Shown here: in pieces, positions 34,720 through 43,510 of the stretch | How the letters are laid out: every line of letters begins with the position of its first letter | Numbering within the stretch: the stretch's first letter is position 1 | From: Nocardioides sediminis | Lineage (GTDB): Bacteria; Actinomycetota; Actinomycetes; Propionibacteriales; Nocardioidaceae | Length of the DNA: 64,000 nucleotides | Direction: 5' to 3' | NCBI RefSeq assembly: GCF_003047295.1 | Contig: NZ_PZYZ01000001.1 | Span: 744,001-808,000 of the forward strand | Notes under the pieces: model-generated | Database searches by the model: none | What the model was told of the DNA's origin: nothing | What the model saw: the letters and a program-made list of their open reading frames with translations, nothing else | Made by a program: the position numbers and the translations under genes

Positions 34720-35319
34720 ATGACCAAGGCTGACTTCTGGTTCGACCCCCTGTGCCCGTTCGCCTGGATCACCTCGCGGTGGATCCTCGAGGTGGAGGAG
34801 CAGCGCGACATCGACGTCCGGTGGCACGTCATGTCCCTCGCCTACCTCAACAAGGACAAGGACATCCCCGACGACTACCGCACGATGCTCGAGCCGGCCT
34901 GGGGGCCGGTCCGGGTGTGCATCGCCGCCGAGGACCGCCACGGCAACGACCGCCTGATCGACCTCTACACCGCCATGGGCAACCGCATCCACCTGCAGAA
35001 GCAGGACCTCGACCGCGACATGGTCGTGGCCGCGCTCGCCGAGGCCGGCATGGACGCCGACCTCGTCGACGCGATGGACGACACCTCGCTCGACCGCGAC
35101 GTCGCCGCCTCGCACCACGAGGGCATGGACGCCGTGGGCAACGAGGTCGGCACCCCGACGATCCACTTCGACGGCGCCGCGTTCTTCGGCCCCGTGCTCA
35201 GCCAGATCCCGCGCGGCCAGGAGGCCGTGGACCTGTGGGACGGCTGCGTCGCGGTCGCGAAGTTCCCCTACTTCTACGAGCTCAAGCGGTCGCGCACCGG
35301 GGACCTCGACTTCAGCTGA
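34720..35319 (+). CDS. DsbA-family protein, mycothiol-nitroreductase-like
   Basis: 199 aa, thioredoxin fold with a helical insertion, closely resembling the mycobacterial mycothiol-dependent nitroreductase (Rv2466c type): ADFWFDPLCPFAWITSRWIL at the start, LYTAMGNRIHLQKQDL in the middle and GTPTIHFDGAAFFGPVLSQI near the end. In Rv2466c the active site is CPWC; here it is C12-P-F-A15, so the resolving Cys is lost and only a monothiol mechanism is possible. Rv2466c uses mycothiol in redox stress, and a monothiol enzyme could still form mixed disulfides. It is divergent from pepN and convergent with the GPP34 gene. Confidence 0.88.
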   Translation: MTKADFWFDPLCPFAWITSRWILEVEEQRDIDVRWHVMSLAYLNKDKDIPDDYRTMLEPAWGPVRVCIAAEDRHGNDRLIDLYTAMGNRIHLQKQDLDRDMVVAALAEAGMDADLVDAMDDTSLDRDVAASHHEGMDAVGNEVGTPTIHFDGAAFFGPVLSQIPRGQEAVDLWDGCVAVAKFPYFYELKRSRTGDLDFS

Positions 35320-35325
35320 CGAGCC

Positions 35326-36009
35326 TCAGCTCCCGGAGGCGGCGGTCGCGGCGGCGCCCGCCGTGACCGCCGCCGCGATCGCGGCCTGCGCCGCCGCGAC
35401 GGCGTCCTTGACCGCGTCGGCCGCCCACGCGCCCTCGGCGACCTCCTTGGCGCGCCTCTTGACGTCCCGCGCGGGGACGTCACTCCGGTCGACGACCTTG
35501 TGCGCGTGATCGATCGCCGCGAGCAGCGCGACCAGCGCCGACGTGCGCTCGTCCGGGGTGAGGCCCACCACCAGCGCGTCGTGCAGCCGCGCGCGCACCT
35601 GCTGCTCGTGCCGCGCGTCGGTCGCGGGCCACGTGGTGTGCGGGAAGAGCCCCAGCACCCTGCCCTCCCGCCGCTCGACCAGCCCCCGGTCGGCGAGCCG
35701 GTGCAGGAGGCGGTCCTTGAGCCCCTTGCCGATCCGGTTCACCAGGTCCTGCGCACGACGCGGCTTCTCGGCGACCACGGCCAACGCGTCGACCAGGAGC
35801 GGGTCGTCGGGGGTCGGCCCGTCGACGACGGCGACCTTGGCGGTGCTCCACCGGCTCGTCCGCTCCGCGACCTCGAGCCGCTCGGCCATCGCGAGCTCGA
35901 GCAGCAGCGCCCCTCCGAGCAGCGGCTGCACCTTGTCCGACGCAGCGACGGTGCCCTTCTCGTCGTCGAGCAGGAGCAGCAGGAGGTCCTCGGCGATGAG
36001 CGTCCGCAT
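35326..36009 (-). CDS. GPP34 (GOLPH3/Vps74-like) family protein
   Basis: 227-aa protein of the GPP34 family, named after the eukaryotic Golgi phosphoprotein GOLPH3/Vps74. Bacterial members start [20 protein letters not shown], as here, followed by [16 protein letters not shown] and a later [16 protein letters not shown]. Eukaryotic members bind phosphoinositides; the bacterial role is unknown. It ends with an Ala-rich tail ([15 protein letters not shown]). A TAGCGT box ends 7 nt before the ATG, so it is probably leaderless. It is divergent from metG with a 61-nt gap in which two -10 boxes face opposite ways. Confidence 0.87.
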   Translation of the reverse strand: MRTLIAEDLLLLLLDDEKGTVAASDKVQPLLGGALLLELAMAERLEVAERTSRWSTAKVAVVDGPTPDDPLLVDALAVVAEKPRRAQDLVNRIGKGLKDRLLHRLADRGLVERREGRVLGLFPHTTWPATDARHEQQVRARLHDALVVGLTPDERTSALVALLAAIDHAHKVVDRSDVPARDVKRRAKEVAEGAWAADAVKDAVAAAQAAIAAAVTAGAAATAASGS

Positions 36010-36070
36010 GCGCCCGACGCTAGCGCGACCGGCGGATGGTCGGCGGCGGCCGCTCACTAGGATCGTCGCC

Positions 36071-37873
36071 ATGACCCACGTCCTCTCCGCAGTCGCCTGG
36101 CCCTACGCCAACGGCCCGCGCCACATCGGCCACGTGGCCGGCTTCGGCGTGCCCTCCGACGTCTTCTCCCGCTACATGCGGATGGCGGGTCACCAGGTCC
36201 TGATGGTCAGCGGCACCGACGAGCACGGCACGCCGATCCTCGTCACGGCCGACAAGGAGGGCGTCTCCGCCAAGGACCTCGCGGACAAGAACAACGCGGT
36301 CATCGTGACCGACCTCGCCGACCTCGGCCTGTCCTACGACCTCTTCACCCGCACCACGACCGGCAACCACTACGGCGTCGTGCAGGAGATGTTCCGGACC
36401 GTGCTGGCCAACGGCTACATGGTCGAGCAGACGACCCAGGCCGCCATCAGTCCATCCACCGGGCGCACCCTGCCCGACCGCTACATCGAGGGCACCTGCC
36501 CGATCTGCGGGTACGGCGACGCGCGGGGCGACCAGTGCGACAACTGCGGCAACCAGCTCGACGCCACCGACCTGATCGACCCGCGCTCGAAGATCAACGG
36601 CGAGACGCCGAGCTTCGTCGACACCCAGCACTTCCTGCTCGACCTGCCGGCCCTGGCCGACGCGCTCGGCGCCTGGCTCGACGAGCGGGAGGCCAGCGGC
36701 ACGTGGCGGCCCAACGTCATCAAGTTCAGCCAGAACATCCTCAAGGAGATCCGCCCGCGCGCGATGACCCGCGACATCGACTGGGGCATCCCGGTGCCGG
36801 GCTGGGAGGACCAGCCCACCAAGCGCCTCTACGTCTGGTTCGACGCGGTCATCGGCTACCTGTCGGCGTCCATCGAGTGGGCCCGGCGCCTCGGCGAGCC
36901 CGACAAGTGGCGCGACTGGTGGAACGACCCGCACGCGCTGTCCTACTACTTCATGGGCAAGGACAACATCGTCTTCCACTCCCAGATCTGGCCGGCCGAG
37001 CTGCTCGCCTACAACGGCCAGGGTGCGCGCGGGGGCGAGCCGGGGGAGTACGGCGTCCTCAACCTGCCCACCGAGGTCGTCTCCTCGGAGTACCTCACGA
37101 TGGGCGACCAGCAGTTCTCCACCTCGCGGGGCCACGTGCTCTACGTCGGCGACTTCCTGGCCCGCTACGGCCCGGACCCGCTGCGCTACTTCATCTGCGC
37201 CGCCGGGCCGGAGACCTCCGACGCGGCGTTCACGTGGGCGGACTTCGTCACCCGCAACAACTCCGAGCTCGTCGCCGGCTGGGGCAACCTGGTCAACCGC
37301 ACCGCCACGATGATCGCCAAGAGCTTCGGTGAGATCCCCGAGGTCGGTGAGCTGGAGCCGGTCGACGAGGCCGTGCTGGAGGCCGTGCGCACCGGCTTCG
37401 ACACGGTCGGAGGGCTGATCTCGCACCACCGCCTGCGCGCTGGCATCGCCGAGGCCATGCGGGTCGTCGGCGAGGTCAACAAGTACCTGACCGTCACCGA
37501 GCCCTACAAGATGAAGGACGAGTCGCAGCGCGAGCGCCTCGCGACGGTGCTGCACGTCGCCGCCCAGTGCGTGTCCGACTGCAACACACTGCTCTCGCCC
37601 TTCCTGCCGCACGCGGCCAACAAGGTCCACCTGGTCCTCGGCGGCGAGGGCGAGTTCATGCCGATGCCGCGCATCGAGCAGGTCGAGGAGCTGGAGCCGG
37701 ACAACGGCGCCGGCCTCGTGTCCTACCCCGTCATCACCGGTGACTACACCGCCACCCCGGCGTGGGAGTCGCGGCCGGTGACGGTGGGCGCCAAGGTCGA
37801 CAAGCCGACGCCGGTCTTCACCAAGCTCGACCCGTCCGTCGTCGAGGAGGAGCTCGCCCGCCTTGGCGGATGA
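36071..37873 (+). CDS. metG: methionyl-tRNA synthetase
   Basis: 600-aa class I synthetase that charges tRNA-Met and initiator tRNA. The HIGH motif is PRHIGHVAG (near residues 16-24). The zinc knuckle is [17 protein letters not shown] (near 140-157). The KMSKS loop reads [13 protein letters not shown], so the first Lys is absent and the form FSTSR is the variant of this metG subtype. The C-terminal tail of about 35 aa is beta-rich, without the long dimerisation domain of some enzymes. A TAGGAT box lies 7 nt before the ATG (leaderless). A GNAT gene starts within its last codons. Confidence 0.95.
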   Translation: MTHVLSAVAWPYANGPRHIGHVAGFGVPSDVFSRYMRMAGHQVLMVSGTDEHGTPILVTADKEGVSAKDLADKNNAVIVTDLADLGLSYDLFTRTTTGNHYGVVQEMFRTVLANGYMVEQTTQAAISPSTGRTLPDRYIEGTCPICGYGDARGDQCDNCGNQLDATDLIDPRSKINGETPSFVDTQHFLLDLPALADALGAWLDEREASGTWRPNVIKFSQNILKEIRPRAMTRDIDWGIPVPGWEDQPTKRLYVWFDAVIGYLSASIEWARRLGEPDKWRDWWNDPHALSYYFMGKDNIVFHSQIWPAELLAYNGQGARGGEPGEYGVLNLPTEVVSSEYLTMGDQQFSTSRGHVLYVGDFLARYGPDPLRYFICAAGPETSDAAFTWADFVTRNNSELVAGWGNLVNRTATMIAKSFGEIPEVGELEPVDEAVLEAVRTGFDTVGGLISHHRLRAGIAEAMRVVGEVNKYLTVTEPYKMKDESQRERLATVLHVAAQCVSDCNTLLSPFLPHAANKVHLVLGGEGEFMPMPRIEQVEELEPDNGAGLVSYPVITGDYTATPAWESRPVTVGAKVDKPTPVFTKLDPSVVEEELARLGG

Positions 37874-38333
37874 GGTCGAGCTGCGCGCCGGCTCCGTCGA
37901 CTCGCCCGCGTCGCTGCGGCTGCTGGCGGCGTACGAGGCCGAGCTGGTCTCGCTCGGCGTCGTGCTCAACCACGGGTGGTCCGGTGGTGTGACTCCCGAG
38001 CAGCTCGCCCCGCCCATCGGCGCCTGGCTGGTCGGCTGGCGCGGGGCTGAGGCCGTCGCCTGCGGCGGCGTGCGGCTGCTGTCCCCGGAGGTCGCCGAGG
38101 TCAAGCGCATGTACGTCGACCCGTCGGCGCGCGGTGGCGGGCTGGCCCGTCGCATCGTGGCAGCCCTCGAGGCGGAGGCCGCCGCCCTCGGCGCTCGCGT
38201 CGTCCGCCTCGACACCGGGCGCGAGATGGCCCCGGCGGTCGCGCTCTACCGCTCGTCGGGCTACCGCGAGGTCGAGGACTACAACGGCAACCCCGACGCC
38301 GGCTGGTGGTTCGAGAAGTCGCTCGAGGCCTGA
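37863..38333 (+). CDS. GNAT-family N-acetyltransferase
   Basis: 156-aa acetyltransferase. The acetyl-CoA site is in [20 protein letters not shown] (near 85-104), followed by [15 protein letters not shown] and a C-terminal [16 protein letters not shown]. The substrate is unknown. The TTG at 37863 lies inside the end of metG, so the genes overlap by 11 nt. The absence of another ATG or GTG near makes TTG the likely start. It is convergent with the TetR gene, with only 5 nt between the stops. Confidence 0.88.
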   Translation: MADEVELRAGSVDSPASLRLLAAYEAELVSLGVVLNHGWSGGVTPEQLAPPIGAWLVGWRGAEAVACGGVRLLSPEVAEVKRMYVDPSARGGGLARRIVAALEAEAAALGARVVRLDTGREMAPAVALYRSSGYREVEDYNGNPDAGWWFEKSLEA

Positions 38334-38338
38334 AGCGG

Positions 38339-38914
38339 TCAGTCCACGGCGGCGGACACGAGCGCGGCGGCTGCTGCCCGTGCAGCGACGGGGGCGTCGG
38401 GCCGCGCGTCCAGCGCGCCGCTCGCGAGCCCCCCGTCGAGCAGGAGGGTGAGCGTGCGCGCCAGCCCCTCCGGATCCTCGGCGCCGGCCTGTCGGGCCAG
38501 TCCCGCCAGCCAGGAGAGCACCTCCTCCTTGTGCGCCAGCGTGCGGTCGTGGACCCGGCTGCCGGCGGGGTTCTCCGCGGCCGCGTTGATGAAGGCGCAG
38601 CCGCGGTAGCCGTCGCGCCGGCAGGCGTTGCCCAGGGCGTCGAACGCGCCGACGAGCTGGGCGGCCGGGTCGGGGCCTGCGGCGGCCGCGGCGTCGTGGA
38701 GCTGCCCGGTCCACACCTCGTCGACCCGGTCGAGGTAGGCGAGGACGAGGTCGTCCTTGGCGGGGAAGTGCTTGTAGAAGGTCGCCTTGGCCACGCCCGA
38801 CTCCGCGATGATCCGGTCGATCCCGACCCCGCGGATGCCGTGCGCGTAGAAGAGGGCGAACGCGGTGGCGAGGATCCGTTCGCGGGCGGGGGGAGCGGGG
38901 CTCGAGGTGGCCAT
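38339..38914 (-). CDS. TetR-family transcriptional repressor
   Basis: 191-aa repressor. The helix-turn-helix is within ILATAFALFYAHGIRGVGID through KATFYKHFPAKDDL (about 12-55). The C-terminal domain is an all-helical ligand-binding region. It is divergent from the reductase-like gene at 39010, with two perfect palindromes between them. A TAGGCT box lies 6 nt before its ATG, and the first palindrome overlaps the upstream region of that box, so it probably represses itself and the reductase. The ligand is unknown. Confidence 0.92.
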   Translation of the reverse strand: MATSSPAPPARERILATAFALFYAHGIRGVGIDRIIAESGVAKATFYKHFPAKDDLVLAYLDRVDEVWTGQLHDAAAAAGPDPAAQLVGAFDALGNACRRDGYRGCAFINAAAENPAGSRVHDRTLAHKEEVLSWLAGLARQAGAEDPEGLARTLTLLLDGGLASGALDARPDAPVAARAAAAALVSAAVD

Positions 38915-38936
38915 GGGGTCAGCCTACCGTGGACCT

Positions 38937-38950
38937 AGACAGATCTGTCT
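38937..38950. promoter_or_regulatory. TetR operator, site 1
   Basis: AGACAGATCTGTCT, a perfect 14-bp palindrome, 22 nt from the tetR start. The same palindrome recurs at 38971-38984 (centre spacing 34 bp, about three helical turns). Confidence 0.85.
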
Positions 38951-38970
38951 GCTAGCGTTCCCCCAGACGT

Positions 38971-38984
38971 AGACAGATCTGTCT
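38971..38984. promoter_or_regulatory. TetR operator, site 2
   Basis: Second copy of AGACAGATCTGTCT, 25 nt before the reductase-like gene start. Both copies are preceded by T and followed by GC/GCC. Confidence 0.85.
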
Positions 38985-39009
38985 GCCCCCGCTCTTCCAG
39001 GAGGAACCC

Positions 39010-39687
39010 ATGAAGTACGCAGTCCTCGGCACCGGCACGGTCGGACGCACCGTCGCCGACCGGCTCGCCGAGCTCGGCCACGAGGTCACCGTCGGCACGC
39101 GCGACCCCGGAGCGACCCTCGCCCGCACCGAGCCCGACGGCATGGGCAACCCGCCGTACGCCGCCTGGGCCGAGGAGCACCCCGACGTCGCGCTGGCCAC
39201 CTTCGCCGAGGCGGCAGCCGCGGCCGACGTGGTGGTCCACGCAGGCAGCGGCGTCGCCGCCCTCGACATCCTCGCCGCGGCCGGCGCCGACAACCTGGCC
39301 GGCAAGGTGCTGGTCGACATCAGCAACCCCCTCGACTTCTCGGCCGGCTTCCCGCCCACGCTGTTCGTCAAGGACACCGACTCGCTGGGGGAGCAGGTGC
39401 AGCGCGCCTTCCCCGAGGCGCGCGTCGTCAAGACGCTCAACACCCTCACGGCCGGGCTGATGGTCCGTCCCGGCTCGCTGCCCGAGGCCAGCACGGTCTT
39501 CGTCTCCGGCGACGACGCCGAGGCCAAGGCGGTCGTCACCGCGATGCTCACCGAGTTCGGCCACACCGACGTGATCGACCTCGGCGACATCACGACGGCA
39601 CGCGGGACCGAGATGCTGCTCCCGGTGTGGCTGCGGCTGATGGGCTCGCTCGGCACCGCGACCTTCAACTTCAAGATCGTGCGCTGA
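39010..39687 (+). CDS. NADP/F420-oxidoreductase-like protein
   Basis: 225-aa Rossmann-fold protein of the coenzyme F420:NADP oxidoreductase type (NADPH-dependent F420 reductase family). The dinucleotide motif is YAVLGTGTVGRTVADRLAEL (residues 3-22). Further motifs are VDISNPLDFSAGF and VVKTLNTLTAGLM. AGGAGGA lies about 7 nt before the ATG, a strong ribosome site. The twin TetR operators just upstream make it the likely target of the divergent repressor. An esterase gene follows by 29 nt. The real hydride partner is not known. Confidence 0.85.
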   Translation: MKYAVLGTGTVGRTVADRLAELGHEVTVGTRDPGATLARTEPDGMGNPPYAAWAEEHPDVALATFAEAAAAADVVVHAGSGVAALDILAAAGADNLAGKVLVDISNPLDFSAGFPPTLFVKDTDSLGEQVQRAFPEARVVKTLNTLTAGLMVRPGSLPEASTVFVSGDDAEAKAVVTAMLTEFGHTDVIDLGDITTARGTEMLLPVWLRLMGSLGTATFNFKIVR

Positions 39688-39716
39688 CCTTCGCCCGGCA
39701 CCGGCAGACTGGCGGC

Positions 39717-40583
39717 ATGTATCCCGAGGTGCGAGCGGCCGTCGCGGCCGACGACGGTCCCGACTTCCGTGCTCCCGGCTACGACCTGGCGGGCCACCGC
39801 GAGCAGACGCGGCTGGCCAGCCTGGAGGAGCCGCGCGAGGAGGTGGCCGAGGCCAGGGACGTCGACGCCGACGGGGTCCCGTCCCGGCTCTACACGCCGG
39901 TCGACGCGGTGGACGGCGTGGTCGTCCACCTGCACGGCGGCGGGTTCGTCTTCAACGACATCGACGTGCACGACGGGTTCAGCCGGCGGCTGGCCAACCG
40001 CAGCCGCCGCCGGGTGCTGAGCGTCGGCTACCGCAAGCCGCCCGAGCACCGCTTCCCCGCGGCTCCCGACGACGTCGACACCGCCCTGGGGTGGCTGGGC
40101 CGCCAGGGCGTCCCCGGTCGATGGGCGGTGCACGGCGACTCGGCCGGGGCCAACCTCGCGCTCGTCGCCGCGCTGCGCAACCCCGGCCTCTTCGCGGCCG
40201 TGGCCCTGGTCTACCCGTTCCTCGAGCCGCACGCGGGTCACCCGTCGTACACCGAGGGCGTGCCCAGCGGCTTCGACCCCGCCGAGGCGCGCTGGTACTG
40301 GGAGCAGTACGCCGACGAGTCGGCCTGGGACCACCCCGACCTGGCCCCGCTGCGCTCGGAGCGCCTCGGCACGCTGCCCCCGACCCTGGTCGCGACCGCC
40401 GAGCACGACCCGCTGCGCGACGAGGGGGAGGAGCTGGCCCGGCGGCTCGCCGAGGAGGGCGTCGCCACGGTCGGCATCCGCTGCCTGGGGCAGACCCACG
40501 GCTTCTACCGGCACGCGCAGTTCACCGCCGCCGAGCCGTTGGTGAGGCAGGTCTCAGGCTTCGTGGACCAGCACCTGGGCTGA
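39717..40583 (+). CDS. HSL-family alpha/beta esterase
   Basis: 288-aa hydrolase of the hormone-sensitive-lipase group. The oxyanion motif is HLHGGGFVF (near residue 67). The nucleophile elbow is HGDSAGAN, the acid is in ATAEHDPLRDEG and the base is the His of LGQTHGFYRH. No signal peptide is present. It follows the TetR-controlled reductase-like gene by 29 nt and may belong to the same transcript. The substrate is an ester of unknown type. Confidence 0.9.
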   Translation: MYPEVRAAVAADDGPDFRAPGYDLAGHREQTRLASLEEPREEVAEARDVDADGVPSRLYTPVDAVDGVVVHLHGGGFVFNDIDVHDGFSRRLANRSRRRVLSVGYRKPPEHRFPAAPDDVDTALGWLGRQGVPGRWAVHGDSAGANLALVAALRNPGLFAAVALVYPFLEPHAGHPSYTEGVPSGFDPAEARWYWEQYADESAWDHPDLAPLRSERLGTLPPTLVATAEHDPLRDEGEELARRLAEEGVATVGIRCLGQTHGFYRHAQFTAAEPLVRQVSGFVDQHLG

Positions 40584-40612
40584 TCGCCGTTCCGGCCTGA
40601 GAGACTGCTGCC

Positions 40613-41134
40613 ATGCGCGTACACCTCGGTTCCGACCACGCCGGCCTCGAGCTCAAGGACCACCTGATGACGTGGCTCGTCGACCACGGCTACGAGCCGG
40701 TCGACCACGGGCCGTTCGTCTACGACGCCCTCGACGACTACCCCTGCTTCTGCCTCCGCGCGGCCGAGGGCGTGGCGGCCGACCGGGCCGAGGGCCTCGA
40801 CGCCCTCGGCGTCGTGATCGGCGGCTCGGGCAACGGCGAGCAGATGGCCGCCAACAAGGTCGAGGGCATCCGGTGCGCGCTCGTCTGGTCGGAGGAGACC
40901 GCCGTCCTCGCGCGCGAGCACAACGACGCCAACATGGTCTCCGTCGGCGGCCGCATGCACTCCCTGGACGACATGGTGCGCTTCGTGGAGGTCTTCCTCA
41001 CCACCGCGTTCACCGAGGACGAGCGGCACGTACGACGCATCGGACAGCTCTCGACGTACGACACCAGCGGCGAGCTCCCCCCGCTGCCGGCGTCGGCGCT
41101 CCAGGGTCCCGCGGAGGACCGCACGGGTGCCTGA
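40613..41134 (+). CDS. rpiB: ribose-5-phosphate isomerase B
   Basis: 173-aa sugar-phosphate isomerase of the RpiB/LacAB family, interconverting ribose-5-phosphate and ribulose-5-phosphate in the pentose phosphate pathway. Key motifs are VHLGSDHAGLELKDHL, the glycine-rich VIGGSGNGEQMAANKV and the later AREHNDANMVSVGGRM. The catalytic Cys of other RpiBs is replaced by Ser or Gly in the GGSGNG loop, as in actinobacterial members. The C-terminal 30 aa are longer than in E. coli. It overlaps the next gene (nei type) by 8 nt. Confidence 0.92.
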   Translation: MRVHLGSDHAGLELKDHLMTWLVDHGYEPVDHGPFVYDALDDYPCFCLRAAEGVAADRAEGLDALGVVIGGSGNGEQMAANKVEGIRCALVWSEETAVLAREHNDANMVSVGGRMHSLDDMVRFVEVFLTTAFTEDERHVRRIGQLSTYDTSGELPPLPASALQGPAEDRTGA

Positions 41135-42008
41135 GGGGCACACCCTCCGGCGCCTCGCCACCGACCTCGACACCGCCTTCGCGGGCCGCCGCGTCCACGT
41201 GGGCAGCCCGCAGGGGCGCTTCGCCGCCGACGCCGCCCTCGTCGACGGGAGCCTCCTGGTCGGTGCCGACTCCGCCGGCAAGCACCTGTTCGTGGAGCTC
41301 GAGCACGAGCGCCTCGTGCACGTCCACCTCGGCCTCATCGGCTCCTTCGACGTGCACACCGGGGTCGACGAGGTGCCACCTCCGGTCGGCCAGGTCCGGC
41401 TGCGGATCGTGACCACGGGGCAGGGCCCGACGGCGTACGCCGACCTGCGCGGCGCCACCCGGTGCGACCTGGTCGGTCCCGCCCGCCGCGACGAGGTCAT
41501 CGCCCGCCTCGGGCCCGACCCGCTGCGCGCCGACGCCGAGCCCGAGCGGGCCTGGCGGCGCATCAAGGCCAGCCACCGGCCGATCGGCGACCTGCTCATG
41601 GACCAGGCGGTGCTGGCCGGCGTGGGCAACGTCTACCGGGCCGAGGTGCTCTTCCGCCACCGTGTCCACCCGCTCCGTCCGGGGACCACGCTGCGCGTCG
41701 GGCAGTGGCACGCGATCTGGGACGACCTGGTCGTGCTGATGGCACAGGGCGTCGTCGCCAACCGCATCGACACGGTGCGCCCCGAGCACACGCCCGAGGC
41801 GATGGGCCGTGAGCCGCGGCAAGACGACCACGGTGGCGAGGTCTACGTCTACCGGCGGACCGGCCAGCCCTGCCTGGTGTGCGGCTCCACCGTGCGGACC
41901 GAGGTGCTCGCCGGGCGAAATGTCTTCTGGTGTCCGCGTTGTCAGCCCCGGTTCCGCTCCCGGGCCTTACAGTCGTCGCACCGACCCCCGCAAGGACCCA
42001 GGACATGA
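41127..42008 (+). CDS. Fpg/Nei-family DNA glycosylase
   Basis: 293-aa base-excision repair glycosylase/AP lyase. The N-terminal Pro-Glu of MPEGHTLRRLA forms the active site and marks the Nei2 subtype. The helix-two-turn-helix contains DLLMDQAVLAGVGNVYRAEV, and the C-terminal zinc finger has CLVCGSTVRTEV and CPRCQPRF. It excises oxidised bases and cuts the strand. The GTG start lies within the end of rpiB. Its stop overlaps the phosphatase ATG (ATGA). The rpiB-nei pair is common in actinobacteria. Confidence 0.93.
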   Translation: MPEGHTLRRLATDLDTAFAGRRVHVGSPQGRFAADAALVDGSLLVGADSAGKHLFVELEHERLVHVHLGLIGSFDVHTGVDEVPPPVGQVRLRIVTTGQGPTAYADLRGATRCDLVGPARRDEVIARLGPDPLRADAEPERAWRRIKASHRPIGDLLMDQAVLAGVGNVYRAEVLFRHRVHPLRPGTTLRVGQWHAIWDDLVVLMAQGVVANRIDTVRPEHTPEAMGREPRQDDHGGEVYVYRRTGQPCLVCGSTVRTEVLAGRNVFWCPRCQPRFRSRALQSSHRPPQGPRT

Positions 42009-43093
42009 GCACAGCCCGATCCGCAGGCGCGTCGCCGAGCCTCGGTCGCCGCTTCGAGGACTGGCTCATGCGCGTCATGCCGCCGGAGTCGCGCGCGCTG
42101 GGGGTGCTGGTCATCCTCGCCCTCGCGATCTCGCTCGCGATCTGGAAGGTCCCGGACTGGTCGCCGATCAACACCCTGATCGTGCCGCTGGTGATCGGCA
42201 GCCTGGTGCTGGGCCCCCGGCAGCTCCCGTGGTTCGTCGTGTTCGTGCTGCTGCTCCTCGCCGTGCTGGTGCCGCAGCAGCCCGACATCACCAAGCGCAT
42301 CGCCGTCACGGTCCTGGTCGTGTTCACGGTCGGCTTCATCATCCTGCTGTCCAGCTTCCGGCGCTCGCGCCTCGGGGTGGCCGGCCTGCGGGGCGAGTCG
42401 ATGCTCGTCGACCTGCGCGACCGCATCCTCAAGCAGGGACGCATCCCCGACCTCCCCGACACCTGGCTCGTGGAGAGCGAGCTGCGCTCAGCGGGCGGCA
42501 CCGCCTTCGCCGGCGACTTCGTGGTCGCGGCGCGCCACGACGACCGGCTGGACGTCGCGGTGGTGGACGTCTCCGGCAAGGGCGAGGGCGCCGGGACCCG
42601 CGCCCTGCTGCTTTCCGGGGCGCTCGGCGGGCTGCTGCGGGCGCTGCCGCCCGAGGAGTTCCTGGTCGCCGCCAACGACTTCCTGCTCGACCAGGACTGG
42701 GACGAGGGGTTCGCCAGCGCCGTGCACCTCTCCCTCGACCTCGACACCGGTCGGTACGCCGTCCGCTCGGCCGGCCACCCGCCCGCCGCGCTGCGGACCG
42801 CAGGGTCGGGCCGATGGTCGGTGCTCGAGGCCGAGGGCCCGGTCCTGGGCCTCATCGAGGGCACGGCGTACGACTGCGTCGAGGGCGTCATGAAGCCCGG
42901 GGACGCCCTGCTGCTCTACACCGACGGCATGGTCGAGACCTCGGGACGCGACATCATGCTCGGGGTCGACCGGATGCTCGGCCAGGCCGAGCGGTTGCTG
43001 CGGGGCCAGTTCGAGGGCGGGGCCGCCCGGCTCATCGAGGCCCTCGGGTCGCGCAACGACGACCGCGCCCTGCTGCTCGTCCACCGGCGCTGA
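42005..43093 (+). CDS. membrane SpoIIE-type PP2C phosphatase
   Basis: 362-aa protein. Three or four membrane segments (about 34-118) precede a cytoplasmic PP2C/SpoIIE serine phosphatase domain (about 145-362). The metal-binding Asp residues appear in FAGDFVVAARHDD, VAVVDVSGKGEGAGTRA and LLYTDGMVE, with the ending NDDRALLL. Such enzymes dephosphorylate STAS proteins in partner-switching pathways. The STAS gene at 3358 is far away but could be a target. The ATG overlaps the preceding stop. It is last in the rpiB-nei-phosphatase unit. Confidence 0.9.
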   Translation: MSTARSAGASPSLGRRFEDWLMRVMPPESRALGVLVILALAISLAIWKVPDWSPINTLIVPLVIGSLVLGPRQLPWFVVFVLLLLAVLVPQQPDITKRIAVTVLVVFTVGFIILLSSFRRSRLGVAGLRGESMLVDLRDRILKQGRIPDLPDTWLVESELRSAGGTAFAGDFVVAARHDDRLDVAVVDVSGKGEGAGTRALLLSGALGGLLRALPPEEFLVAANDFLLDQDWDEGFASAVHLSLDLDTGRYAVRSAGHPPAALRTAGSGRWSVLEAEGPVLGLIEGTAYDCVEGVMKPGDALLLYTDGMVETSGRDIMLGVDRMLGQAERLLRGQFEGGAARLIEALGSRNDDRALLLVHRR

Positions 43094-43177
43094 CCCGGCT
43101 CGGTTGTGGCAGGTGTGGCGCGGTGTGGCACCATGACACCGCGTCGGAGCGGCCTGGCGGCCGCCTCGGAGAGGCAC

Positions 43178-43251
43178 GCGGATGTAGCTCAATGGTAGAG
43201 CCTCAGTCTTCCAAACTGATTACGCGGGTTCGATTCCCGTCATCCGCTCCA
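43178..43251 (+). tRNA. tRNA-Gly (anticodon TCC)
   Basis: Acceptor GCGGATG (43178-43184) pairs with CATCCGC (43241-43247). The D arm contains AGCTCAATGGTAGAGC. The anticodon stem is TCAGT/ACTGA with loop CTTCCAA and anticodon TCC at 43210-43212. The T arm is GCGGGTTCGATTCCCGT. CCA is encoded (43249-43251). Confidence 0.97.
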
Positions 43252-43285
43252 AGCGGGTCCTTCCGCCCCGGAGAGACCCACTTGG

Positions 43286-43361
43286 CGGGGCGTAGCGTAG
43301 TGGCTAGCGCGCCTGCTTTGGGAGCAGGAGACCGCAGGTTCGAGTCCTGTCGCCCCGACCA
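43286..43361 (+). tRNA. tRNA-Pro (anticodon TGG)
   Basis: Acceptor CGGGGCG (43286-43292) pairs with CGCCCCG (43351-43357). The anticodon stem CCTGC/GCAGG encloses TTTGGGA with anticodon TGG (43319-43321). The T arm is GCAGGTTCGAGTCCTGT. CCA is encoded (43359-43361). Confidence 0.97.
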
Positions 43362-43510
43362 GCGGATTTCGGTGGCCCGTCGGGTGCCCAGTAGGCTGCC
43401 CTGAGGCCCGGAGCCGCTGGCGCACAGCGCCCGGCGCCCCCAGACCACATCGTCGTCCTGCCGTTCCGCGCGGGACGCGGACACCACTGCAGACACTGAG
43501 GAGACAACCT

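Noticed and set aside
43178..43361. tRNA genes as attachment site of an integrated element
   Set aside because: No integrase, no repeated tRNA 3' end and only housekeeping genes downstream.
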